Part shown: piece by piece, positions 50,333 through 59,320 of the stretch | Position numbering within the stretch: the first letter of the stretch is position 1 | Layout of the letters: the number at the start of each line of letters is the position of its first letter | NCBI GenBank assembly: GCA_016946835.1 | Contig: JACVTC010000219.1 | Span: 66,001-130,000 of the forward strand | DNA: 64,000 nucleotides | Source of the DNA: Neocallimastix lanati (nom. inval.) | Lineage: Eukaryota; Neocallimastigomycota; Neocallimastigomycetes; Neocallimastigales; Neocallimastigaceae | Direction: 5' to 3' | Translations under genes and position numbers: made by a program | The notes under the pieces: model-generated | Database searches by the model: none | Seen by the model: only the letters and a program-made list of their open reading frames with translations | Told to the model about the DNA's origin: nothing

Positions 50333-50780
50333 AGTGTTAAAATTCATAATTAATATTCAAGAATTCAAAAAGGAATTATAAAAAAAAAAAAAAAAAGGAC
50401 AGGATTTAGTCAAGGAATATATTATATTGAAGGCATATAAATATTATAATGGATACCAAATATGATAGATATTGTGGTGTTTTTTATCTTACTTATATTT
50501 TATATTGTACTGGGAAAATGAAATGAGAAAAATGTTAATGATGAGTTAATTCATTTAAATTTATATTATTTTCAATTGGTAAGAGGATTCTATTGAAAAA
50601 GAAAAAACGGAAAATTTGGACAAACACATGAAGAAATGTTATGTATAGTATACTTTGAAAGAAATAAATGTTATTTATTTTTGCTTTGTAAATTTGTTAC
50701 TAAAAATTGTGTTAAAACGTTTAATAATTATGCGTTGTGTAGAAAAAGAATAGAAAATAGTTTTAAAAAATTTTTTAACA
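50333..50780 (+). pseudogene. Truncated, decayed copy of the Cys-rich RING gene
   Basis: It matches the gene at 58229-59320 in order: ATTAATATTCAAGAATTCAAAA (near 50350), GTCAAGGAATAT, GATATTGTGGTG, TATATTTTATATTGTACTGG (near 50495), GAAATGTTATG..GTATACTTTGAAAGAAATAAATG (RING start, near 50630), and AGAAAAAGAATAGAAAATAGTTTTAAA (end). The second Cys-rich repeat is missing, several zinc-ligand Cys codons are lost, and frames are broken. It lies about 7.9 kb upstream of the intact gene in the same orientation. Confidence 0.88.
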
Positions 50781-50866
50781 ATATTAATTAATAACAATAA
50801 GTCTTTTATTGCTTAAAAAAACATTTTTTTAATTCCTATTATGAATCTAATCAACAATAGCATATC

Positions 50867-50907
<41 letters not shown>

Positions 50908-51049
50908 TATTTGATTTTGATTTTTTAATATAAATGGACATCTTTTATTGAATTATATATCGTAGGTTGAATATAATAAAAAACATTAAATATTATTTTA
51001 TTTTTTTATTCAATTTTTTAATCTATTATAATTTATTTTAATATTGGAA

Positions 51050-51081
<32 letters not shown>

Positions 51082-51226
51082 TAATAAATAATTTGATAAA
51101 TAAATAAATTAAAAAATCATTTATCCTTTATTAATAGATATTAAATGATTATAATGTAACTTCAAATTAAAATAAATTTCTAAAGATTTTATATATTGTA
51201 TTTAATTTTATTTATTTTAGGTTTTA
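50781..51226. other. Intergenic, AT-rich, with AAT microsatellites
   Basis: (AAT)n arrays at 50868-50903 and 51050-51080. Nothing else was recognised; the copia target site starts at 51227. Confidence 0.7.
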
Positions 51227-51231
51227 CATTA

Positions 51232-51519
51232 TTTTAGAAATAAGCCCCGCTAATAAAGCTCAATGGTGTACAGAAAATTTATTTTTTAATAAAACTTTAT
51301 TTAATATAAAATTTAATACAAAAATTTATTATTATCTATAATAATAAATTTAATAACACAAAAATAAAATTTTTCTTTTGTTTACTTTTATTTATTAAAA
51401 ATACACTTTTCTTTTATAAATATAACTTCTCTCGTTATATTTTACAAAAAAAAACAAATTTCTCTTTTTTTTTTTTTCTCTCTTATTTTTTAAAAAATGA
51501 AACTACATATGTATTTATA

Positions 51520-51558
<39 letters not shown>

Positions 51559-51847
51559 TTAATTATATAATTATTTTATTATTGTAAAAAATATGATATT
51601 TCACTTTATTTTAGTTTTATAATTCTTTCTTCTGTCATATATATCCTTTATAGGAAGGACCTTTTATTATAATAATTAAAGTAAAAAATTTATTTTATCT
51701 AAGCCATTTTAATATAATAGTTAAAGTGAAATTATTAAATTTAAATTTATAATAAATTAAGTTTTTAATATAACTTTATAATTTCATATAGAAAAAAATT
51801 TTTATTATTAATTATAGAGAAGGAATTTTAGTTTGAAAAATCTAACA
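51232..51847 (-). repeat. 3' LTR of the copia element
   Basis: 616 bp; on the minus strand it begins TGTTAGATTTTTC and ends TTATTTCTAAAA. The expected terminal CA is CTAAAA in both LTRs, an unusual end. Contains long T runs. Confidence 0.95.
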
Positions 51848-51857
51848 CTCCCCCCTC
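51848..51857 (-). promoter_or_regulatory. Polypurine tract
   Basis: GAGGGGGGAG on the minus strand, immediately before the 3' LTR (TGTTAG). It is the plus-strand primer site in reverse transcription and a striking G run in this sequence. Confidence 0.9.
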
Positions 51858-51880
51858 AAAATAAAATTTCATAATAATAA

Positions 51881-54800
51881 TTAATAATAAAAAGTGTTAT
51901 CAATAAAGTAATTAAAAGAGTCCTTACTGATTCTTTTAGTTAGAATATCTGCTAACATATTGTTGGAATTGATATAAGAGATGTTGATAAAGTCCTCCTT
52001 TATATAATCCATTACATAAGAATAATCTATATCAAAGTGTCTTGACGAATTAGTTCTTTTTTCATTAGTTAATATTTTTATATTACTAAGGTTATCACAG
52101 AATGTTTGACATAATAAAACTCTCCCTTCTAATTCTTTATTTAAATTATTTAACCAAATGATCTTTTCGATTAGATCTGCAGTTGCATTGAACTCAGCTT
52201 CAGTAGTACTTCTAGCTGTAAATTTTTGCTTTTTCGATCTCCAACATACAGGTGCACTTCCAATATATATTATGTATCCAGTAGTTGATTTTGCATTATT
52301 GTCATCTTCTTTTGGTCCAAAGCTTGCATCTGAGTATGCCATAATGTCTTCTTTATCGTCAAATCTTAAATAAAAGTTCTTAGTCTTATTTAAATATTTA
52401 AAAACATTTAATAACATTTTCCAATCTTTAATAGTGGGGTTGTTCCTTTTAGTTGATAGTTTACTTATTGTTTCGCTAATATCTGGTCTAGTGCATCTTG
52501 CTAAGTGAATTAGTGATCCTATTGCTGATCTATATTTAGTGGGATCTACCTTTTGTTTGTTTAGATCACTATCAGTTATTTCTGAATATGGATTATTTTT
52601 CTCTTCTTTAATATTATATTCGTTTAATTTATTAATGATATACTTTGACTGATCCATAGTGTATTCTCCTATGTTAGTTTTTGTAATTTTAATCCCTAAT
52701 ATACTATCTATTTCTTCTGATTTTGAAACAGTGTATACATATTTTATTTCCTTTATGGTGTTTTGGATATTACTAATGTTTCCTATGATGATCATATCGT
52801 CTACGTATAGACCTATGATCACCTTTTCATTATCATTAATGATTTTATAATAGATGTTACTATCGGCATATGTTTTATTAAATCCTAATTTATTAATTAA
52901 TGTATTATTAATTTCTTCATACCAAAGTCTGCCTGCCTGTTTTAGACCGTATAGGGCTTTATTTAATTTCCAACAGTAACCATCTTCATAGTCAGGATGA
53001 GATACTGGTATTTCTGTATAAATATCAGTATCGATTTTTGAGTTTAAATATGCACCTTTAATATCCAATTGGTAGCAATCATAGTGATGTCTGGCGGCGT
53101 AGGCAATAAGGTATCTGAGGGACTCATATTCCAACGTTGGAGAATATGTTGCGAAGTAATCTATATTTTTCTTTTGGGTGTATCCTTTGGCCACTAGTCT
53201 TGCCTTAAATTTTAATACTTTATTATTTTCATCAGTTTTTAAAGAAAAAATCCATTTTAATTTTATTAACTTTCTGTTTTTCTCTATTTGACTCTTGTTT
53301 ATTTTTGTAGCTGTTTTATGCGCATCATAGTTTTCTAGTTCTTCATTGATGGCAATTATCCAATAAGTTTTAAACTTGCTTCTCAGTGCTTCTTGTATAT
53401 TACTAGGAATGAAAACTTCTTTTGAATTTATTTCTGGCAAATTATTCCATATTTCAGCATGGTTAGCTTCACCTATTATATTTGGGTCCTTTTCAATACG
53501 TTTGTGATTTTGATTATCTTCATCATTAGAGGATGAGACTATCTTTCTTTTCATTTTTCTGATATTTAATGGTACTAATTCATCGCTGGATGTATTATAG
53601 TTACTTTCTATGTCGCTTTCTGTACCACTTATATAATTATTATTTTTAATTTCTTCATTATTGTTCTCTTTTATTTTATTTAATCTGATATTTAGCGGTT
53701 CATATTCGCTACTTGAAATAATATCATCCTCATCATTATTTTGTTTATTAACAATGTCTTCATTTTTATTAGAATTTGTATTCTCATTATAATTGTTATT
53801 GTCAATATTTTCTTCAGTAATATTAATTTCATTATTCTTTTCTAAATTTTCATTATTTTCAAATTCATCAATAAGATCTTCAAGGATTAGGTCTTGATAA
53901 AATTCAACATTATTTAAATCTTCTATGTTGTCTGAAATTATTTCTTTATTAATGTTAAATATATCAATATCTTTAGTTTTAATAAATTTGGTTTCATAAA
54001 ATTCTACATTTCTCCTTAAATATATGGTTCCATTTTGTATGTCCAGGATTTTATAAGCATTTGCATTTTCTGCTCTACCTAGATTTATTCCGAATTTCTT
54101 GAATATATGTAGTTTGTTTGCATTTTCTTGTCTATCATAGGTGGCAAAACAACCAAAAGCTCTTAATTTATCGTACCTGATGTTATGGTGAGGACCATAC
54201 CATTCTAAGTCAGGTATTTTATTATTGACACCTTTATGTGGTATTATATTATTAATATCTACTGCATTTTTTATGGCATATGGCCAGTATTTAAGATTTA
54301 GGTTTGAATATCTAAGTATTGTTTTTATACAGTTTTCGAGAGATCTATTATTCCTTTCTGACCTTCCTAGTTCCTCAGGATTTTTCGGTGCAGTGGTAAG
54401 GTGTATGGTTCCATGTTTGTCATATAGTTCGTTTAATAATGGTGTACTATATTCTGGTGCACCGTCAGTTTTGAAATATTTGATGTCCAGATCAAAATGA
54501 TTCTTCAAATAATTAAAGAATTTAGTAACTATGTTACCAACTTCTCTTTTGCTCACAATGTTATAAATCCAAATTTTCCTTGAAAAATCATCAACAAAGA
54601 TGATAGAATAATTTTCGCCATTTACTCCTTCAATACCTTTATTACCTTTATTGAATTCGAGCAAGTCACTATAAATTAAGTCTCCTCTGGATTTTGCTCT
54701 AAGATTACTGGTTTTATTAGGCAGTTTATTAATTTTAGATACATTGCAATCCTTACACGTTTTTAATGAAACATTGATGTTTTTAATTTTATCTTGTAAA

Positions 54801-55303
54801 TATTTTATATCATAATGTAAAAACCTATTATGCCATATAAATTTTTTTAATTTATCATTGGCAGGTTCTACTAAATAATTTTCAATTATCTTTTTGTTTT
54901 TATTCTTACTTACTATTTTATTATTATCATTAGAGTTGGTTAAAATTTTAAATAAACCATTATCGATTTCAATAATATCTATGACTTTGTTTATTTTCAA
55001 TTGGTTGATATTATCTTTGAATAATTTTAAATATTTTTTATTGTTTTGGTTGTAGAATAAACAGCTAATATTGTTATCTAACAAATCTATTATAGATAAT
55101 AAATTCCTTCTTCCATTCTTAAATAAAATAGCATCATCTATACTTATTATCTCTGGTCCTATTTTGATCTTTAATTTACCAGAAATGTTAGACTTATTAC
55201 TTTTATTATTAAGAAAGTTGATTATGCTGTTTTTTAATTCTTTATTTTTTAAAATTTCAGGATTATTAACTATAGTTTGAGTGGTCCCTGAATCAACCAC
55301 CCA
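51881..55303 (-). CDS. pol: Copia Pol: protease, integrase, reverse transcriptase, RNase H
   Basis: About 1,140 residues without internal stops. It has no own ATG and follows gag in the -1 frame. Seen in order: protease DSGTT at the start; integrase zinc motif H-x-H...CKDC; integrase core D (YSDLLEF), D (FKTDGAPEYS), E (LGRSERNNRSL); an Asn/Glu-rich linker; reverse transcriptase with KARLVAKGYTQ, YQLDIKGAYLNSKI, ALYGLKQAGRLWY and the YVDD box; RNase H with YSDASFG, STTEAEF and the terminal ADILTKR motif. All catalytic residues I can check are present, so the enzymes look intact. Translation probably depends on a frameshift at the gag stop (55311-55316). Confidence 0.95.
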   Translation of the reverse strand, partial: WVVDSGTTQTIVNNPEILKNKELKNSIINFLNNKSNKSNISGKLKIKIGPEIISIDDAILFKNGRRNLLSIIDLLDNNISCLFYNQNNKKYLKLFKDNINQLKINKVIDIIEIDNGLFKILTNSNDNNKIVSKNKNKKIIENYLVEPANDKLKKFIWHNRFLHYDIKYLQDKIKNINVSLKTCKDCNVSKINKLPNKTSNLRAKSRGDLIYSDLLEFNKGNKGIEGVNGENYSIIFVDDFSRKIWIYNIVSKREVGNIVTKFFNYLKNHFDLDIKYFKTDGAPEYSTPLLNELYDKHGTIHLTTAPKNPEELGRSERNNRSLENCIKTILRYSNLNLKYWPYAIKNAVDINNIIPHKGVNNKIPDLEWYGPHHNIRYDKLRAFGCFATYDRQENANKLHIFKKFGINLGRAENANAYKILDIQNGTIYLRRNVEFYETKFIKTKDIDIFNINKEIISDNIEDLNNVEFYQDLILEDLIDEFENNENLEKNNEINITEENIDNNNYNENTNSNKNEDIVNKQNNDEDDIISSSEYEPLNIRLNKIKENNNEEIKNNNYISGTESDIESNYNTSSDELVPLNIRKMKRKIVSSSNDEDNQNHKRIEKDPNIIGEANHAEIWNNLPEINSKEVFIPSNIQEALRSKFKTYWIIAINEELENYDAHKTATKINKSQIEKNRKLIKLKWIFSLKTDENNKVLKFKARLVAKGYTQKKNIDYFATYSPTLEYESLRYLIAYAARHHYDCYQLDIKGAYLNSKIDTDIYTEIPVSHPDYEDGYCWKLNKALYGLKQAGRLWYEEINNTLINKLGFNKTYADSNIYYKIINDNEKVIIGLYVDDMIIIGNISNIQNTIKEIKYVYTVSKSEEIDSILGIKITKTNIGEYTMDQSKYIINKLNEYNIKEEKNNPYSEITDSDLNKQKVDPTKYRSAIGSLIHLARCTRPDISETISKLSTKRNNPTIKDWKMLLNVFKYLNKTKNFYLRFDDKEDIMAYSDASFGPKEDDNNAKSTTGYIIYIGSAPVCWRSKKQKFTARSTTEAEFNATADLIEKIIWLNNLNKELEGRVLLCQTFCDNLSNIKILTNEKRTNSSRHFDIDYSYVMDYIKEDFINISYINSNNMLADILTKRISKDSFNYFIDNTFYY

Positions 55304-55308
55304 TTCAA

Positions 55309-56188
55309 TTAAAAAGAATTGTTGTTGCTTGGATTCTCCTCATTAGTATCAACATTGTAGTTTTCTTCTATGTTGAAGGATTTTTCTTTTTCTTTTAGTT
55401 TTTCTTGTTCAGTTCTTTTCCAGTTGTTATAAGAATCTCTTAAGCTGCATTGATTAATAAGATGATCTATTGATCCACAAAGGTGGCACTTCTTTCTATA
55501 AACTGGTTGTGCATCATAATGAGGATTAAAATGTTTTATTTCCTGTTTGTTCTTTTCATTTTTTATATCATTTGTTTTCTTTTCATTTAATGATAACTCG
55601 ATCATTTGCTTTATAACTGTCATATCTTCTTCTTTAACAACAGCATATGTAAGTCTTTCATAAATATTCGGATAATGTTTTTTGAAACTGTTGCGGAGGT
55701 AATATAATTTATTGGATTGCTTTATCTCTTTGTCTAATGGATCTACACTTTTTACTGCCTTAACATATTTATTCCAAAGATTCTCAAAGTCAACAATAAA
55801 CAATCTGACATCTTCTCCTTTATATACTAGTTCATCAAGAGTCTTTTTATATTTTTTTATTTTTTCTTCATCAGTTTCACAATAGTATACTTTAAGATAT
55901 TCCCAAAGTTCATAAGCTGTGTCAATATCCTCTACTTTTTCCCATGTTACTTCACTCAAATGCTTATATATGATCCTTTTTTGCTTTTGAGTCTTCTTTA
56001 GCTGAAATAGTATTAACATTCAGGGTTCCTTCAGTAATGCCTTCTGTAGTACCTTCTGTAGTACCTTCTGTTGTATTATCACTATGATTTAGAGTAACTG
56101 CATGTTCAAGGTTAGCTTCCTCCAGTTCACCCATTATTAAATTACTCCAGATTTTATAGTTTCTTTTGTTAAGGATTATTCTGTCCAT
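55309..56188 (-). CDS. gag: Copia Gag (one frameshift in the N-terminal part)
   Basis: The start ATG is at 56188 (MDRIILNKRNYKIWSNLIMGELEE...). This frame ends at 55964, but Gag clearly continues in the next frame (IYKHLSEVTWEKVEDIDTAYELWEYLKVYY) to 55309. A one-base length change in the A6 run at 55977-55982 would explain the break, so it may be a mutation or a homopolymer error. The zinc knuckle CHLCGSIDHLINQC (C-x2-C-x4-H-x4-C, about 55490) binds RNA. A TTEG-type short repeat lies near residue 40. It forms the particle shell. Confidence 0.9.
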
Positions 56189-56257
56189 TTTTATTAATAT
56201 TCCCTTTTTATTTTATTTTTATTAATATTTATAAATTATGTTTTAGTGTTCCTTTCG

Positions 56258-56272
56258 TGAGACTCTTAATCT
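56258..56272 (-). promoter_or_regulatory. Primer binding site matching a tRNA-Lys(CUU) anticodon arm
   Basis: The plus strand reads TGAGACTCTTAATCT directly beside the 5' LTR. This equals the anticodon stem-loop of eukaryotic tRNA-Lys(CUU) as I remember it, including the CTT anticodon. So the element appears to be primed by an internally cut tRNA half, as in Drosophila copia (which uses initiator tRNA-Met), rather than by a tRNA 3' end. Confidence 0.7.
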
Positions 56273-56560
56273 TTTAGAAATAAGCCCCGCTAATAAAGCT
56301 CAATGGTGTACAGAAAATTTATTTTTTAATAAAACTTTATTTAATATAAAATTTAATACAAAAATTTATTATTATCTATAATAATAAATTTAATAACACA
56401 AAAATAAAATTTTTCTTTTGTTTACTTTTATTTATTAAAAATACACTTTTCTTTTATAAATATAACTTCTCTCGTTATATTTTACAAAAAAAAACAAATT
56501 TCTCTTTTTTTTTTTTTTCTCTCTTATTTTTTAAAAAATGAAACTACATATGTATTTATA

Positions 56561-56598
<38 letters not shown>

Positions 56599-56887
56599 TT
56601 AATTATATAATTATTTTATTATTGTAAAAAATATGATATTTCACTTTATTTTAGTTTTATAATTCTTTCTTCTGTCGTATATATCCTTTATAGGAAGGAC
56701 CTTTTATTATAATAATTAAAGTAAAAAATTTATTTTATCTAAGCCATTTTAATATAATAGTTAAAGTGAAATTATTAAATTTAAATTTATAATAAATTAA
56801 GTTTTTAATATAACTTTATAATTTCATATAGAAAAAAATTTTTATTATTAATTATAGAGAAGGAATTTTAGTTTGAAAAATCTAACA
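56272..56887 (-). repeat. 5' LTR of the copia element (promoter LTR)
   Basis: 616 bp, nearly identical to the other LTR. By position it should carry the promoter and transcription start for the minus-strand element; no TATA box can be singled out in this AT-rich sequence. Confidence 0.95.
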
Positions 56888-57444
56888 CATTAAACCATCA
56901 ACTTTATTATTTATAGTTTCTATTAAAATTTAAATTTAGTTCTTTTTTTTTTTTTTTTTTTTTTATTATTATTAAATCCCTAATTTCATAATATTTAATA
57001 TCAATATTTTTCAATCTTCGATTTATATGTATTGTATTTTAATTGTTTATATGAATTTTTATACAGTCTTATATACTTTTTAATTTCTCTTAAAATGTTC
57101 TTACACCATTAAAGTTTGTTTGGCACATTTATGTAGTTGATTATTTAGGTTTTAAAGTTGATATATTTATTTTATATATTTAAATTTTTGGAACTTTGAG
57201 TATTAATTAGTAGGTCATATCAAATTAATATATCTTGGGATTTCTTCTATAATTATTATTATAGCCTAAGTTAGCATATATTTTTAAATATTTTTCTTTT
57301 CATGGGATTGTATTTTATGGAATTATTTTTTGATAATTAATTGGCTTCCATCATCTTTTATAAGGATTTGCTATATGGTTATTTCCATATTTTTGATAAA
57401 TTTTTTTTTTGGACATAATTTAAAATAGTGTTTCATTTCGAAAT

Positions 57445-57510
57445 GTTACATTTCACAAAGTTGTATGTCAAAAAATGTGGCGTTTCAAAAATTTAATAAA
57501 TAAATTAATA
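57445..57510 (+). repeat. Left arm of a 66-bp inverted repeat around the RING gene
   Basis: Its sequence around ACAAAGTTGTATGTC and AATGTGGCGTTTCAAAA returns in inverted orientation at 60271-60337 (ACGCCACATTTTCCGAAATACAACTTTG). Identity is roughly 85 percent by eye. Confidence 0.75.
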
Positions 57511-57959
57511 AATAAACAATTTTAATAAATAATGTTAAATTAGGGTTAGAGATTTTTTATTTTTATTATTCTTTTTATATTTATTTTTTAAAAAAAATAT
57601 TCTTTAAAAATAAAATATTTTTGAAATTTTCATTAATATATATATTTAAAAAAAATAAAATATTTTGAATTAATATTTATTTATTTATTCATTTATTTAT
57701 ATCAATACTCCAGTTGTCGAAATGCAACCTGGCGAAATTCAATTTGGGGAAATGCAACTCTCCCCAAAAAAAGACTAAGACATTTTATTTTTTAATAATA
57801 TATTTATTTCTAAATCTATAATTTATTTATTTATATAAATTGTATTAAAAATATTAAAAAATTTACGGCGTTAAATTACAATAATATAAAAGCTACATAT
57901 TGAAATACAACACTCCTCATAATTTAATAATAATTTTAACTTCTTAATTTAAAGCAATT

Positions 57960-58002
57960 AACCCTTACTTACAAAATTATCACGTGATTATGAATAAGGG
58001 TT
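57960..58002. promoter_or_regulatory. Palindromic site: CACGTG between AACCCTTA and TAAGGGTT
   Basis: A CACGTG core (57981-57986, the usual bHLH-type binding site) is centred between perfect inverted 8-mers at 57960-57967 and 57995-58002, about 230 bp before the RING gene ATG. It stands out in AT-rich spacer; function is inferred. Confidence 0.4.
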
Positions 58003-58057
58003 TAGTTTTTTAAAAAAATTTTTTTTTTTCTTTTTTATATAAAATATTTTAATTTTT

Positions 58058-58095
<38 letters not shown>

Positions 58096-58228
58096 TGTAA
58101 CATTTTAAATTTTAAATTTATTTTCTTTTTATTAATAAACTAATTTCTACTCTTATTATTTAGTCTATTTAAATATATTATATTAAAATAATTTTGTTTT
58201 TATAAAAATAATAAATATAATATTAAAA

Positions 58229-59320
58229 ATGGTAAATTCAGAATTAATATTCAAGAATTCAAAAGGTATTGTAATGAAGCAAGGTACAGAAGTTTGTCAA
58301 GGAATATTATACTGTGGAAAAAAATTCGCATCTAATCATGGGTGCAAATGTGGAACTTGTGATGGATATTGTGGTATTCATAATGGATGCGCCTGTCCTG
58401 ATTGTGAATATACTTTATCTTATATTTTATATTGTACTGGAAAAATGAAATGTGGAAAATGTAATAATGATTTAATTCGTTTAAATTTAAAAAATATTCA
58501 ATTAATAACAGGAAGATATTCAGCTTTCATTTGTGATACATGTAATGGAAGATATTATCAAAAATATATACCAATTATGCATTGCTTTAAATGTAATTTT
58601 GATCTGTGCCCAAAATGTGCTTTTTCTAATATTAGCAAATATCATTTAAATAATTTAAGAATAACATCATCTCTTCAAAGTATTAGTGATGGTGTATTAT
58701 ATTGTGGAAATAGGTATACAACATGTGGTAAGTGCATTTGTGGAACATGCGATGGAAGATGTGGTCCCACTAATGGATGCCCTTGCCCAAAATGTGATAT
58801 AATTTTAGGATATAATATATATTTACAAAAAAGTTTAACTTGCATACGTTGTGGAAACGGAAAAATATTAACAAAATATATTTTGAAAGGAATACAAAGT
58901 GAAAACAAAGGGTACTTATCTGGTTTTATATGTAATATTTGTAGAAATCTTTATATTAATGGATATAACATAAGTTATCATTGTAATAAATGTAGTTATG
59001 ATGTATGTTCAAAATGTGCTCTCGGAAATATTAATATTAATAATTTAAAACTTCCAAATTTACCTTTATTACCATCATTTGAAAGAAATAGTACTGAAAA
59101 AAATTTAAACAAAATATCAGATTTTAATAAGGAAGAAAAAATTAGAGAAACAGAAAAAACAAATGATGAAATGATATGTGTAATATGTTATGAAAGAAGT
59201 AAATGTTATTTATTTTTACCATGTAAACATATTGCTTGTTGTGAAAATTGTGGAAAAATGGTTAACAAATGTCCTTTATGTAGAGAAAGAATTGATTCTA
59301 GTTTTAAAGTTTTTATTTAA
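58229..59320 (+). CDS. RING-finger E3-type protein with two Cys-rich zinc repeats
   Basis: 363 residues, one exon. Two related Cys/His-rich repeats (about residues 24-132 and 151-267) each start GILYCG / GVLYCG, contain CGTCDG-CG..NGC-CP-C, CxxC pairs and end HC-KC--D-C-KCA, a DC1/ZZ-like zinc pattern. A C-terminal RING follows (about residues 318-358): CVICYERSKCYLFLPCKHIACCENC and CPLC, with all C3HC4 ligands present, of the type found at the end of IAP and MDM2-like ligases. A ubiquitin ligase role is inferred from the RING; substrates are unknown. A broken copy lies at 50333-50780, and an inverted repeat encloses this gene. Confidence 0.85.
   Translation: MVNSELIFKNSKGIVMKQGTEVCQGILYCGKKFASNHGCKCGTCDGYCGIHNGCACPDCEYTLSYILYCTGKMKCGKCNNDLIRLNLKNIQLITGRYSAFICDTCNGRYYQKYIPIMHCFKCNFDLCPKCAFSNISKYHLNNLRITSSLQSISDGVLYCGNRYTTCGKCICGTCDGRCGPTNGCPCPKCDIILGYNIYLQKSLTCIRCGNGKILTKYILKGIQSENKGYLSGFICNICRNLYINGYNISYHCNKCSYDVCSKCALGNININNLKLPNLPLLPSFERNSTEKNLNKISDFNKEEKIRETEKTNDEMICVICYERSKCYLFLPCKHIACCENCGKMVNKCPLCRERIDSSFKVFI

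Larger units (their letters stand above)
51232..56887 (-). mobile_element. Full-length Ty1/copia LTR retrotransposon, 5,656 bp
   Basis: Two 616-bp LTRs (51232-51847 and 56272-56887) enclose gag and pol on the minus strand. The 5-bp target duplication CATTA lies at 51227-51231 and 56888-56892. A purine tract and a tRNA-like primer site sit at the expected LTR edges. The domain order is protease, integrase, reverse transcriptase, RNase H, which is the copia order. The LTRs differ by only one substitution (A/G, near 51637/56677) and two compensating T-run length changes, so insertion is very recent. Confidence 0.97.
56893..58228. other. Intergenic between copia element and RING gene
   Basis: T-rich spacer with one arm of an inverted repeat (57445-57510), a related GAAATGCAAC-rich stretch (57718-57768), a palindromic site (57960-58002) and a long T run (58061-58093). 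No coding frame was recognised. Confidence 0.6.
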
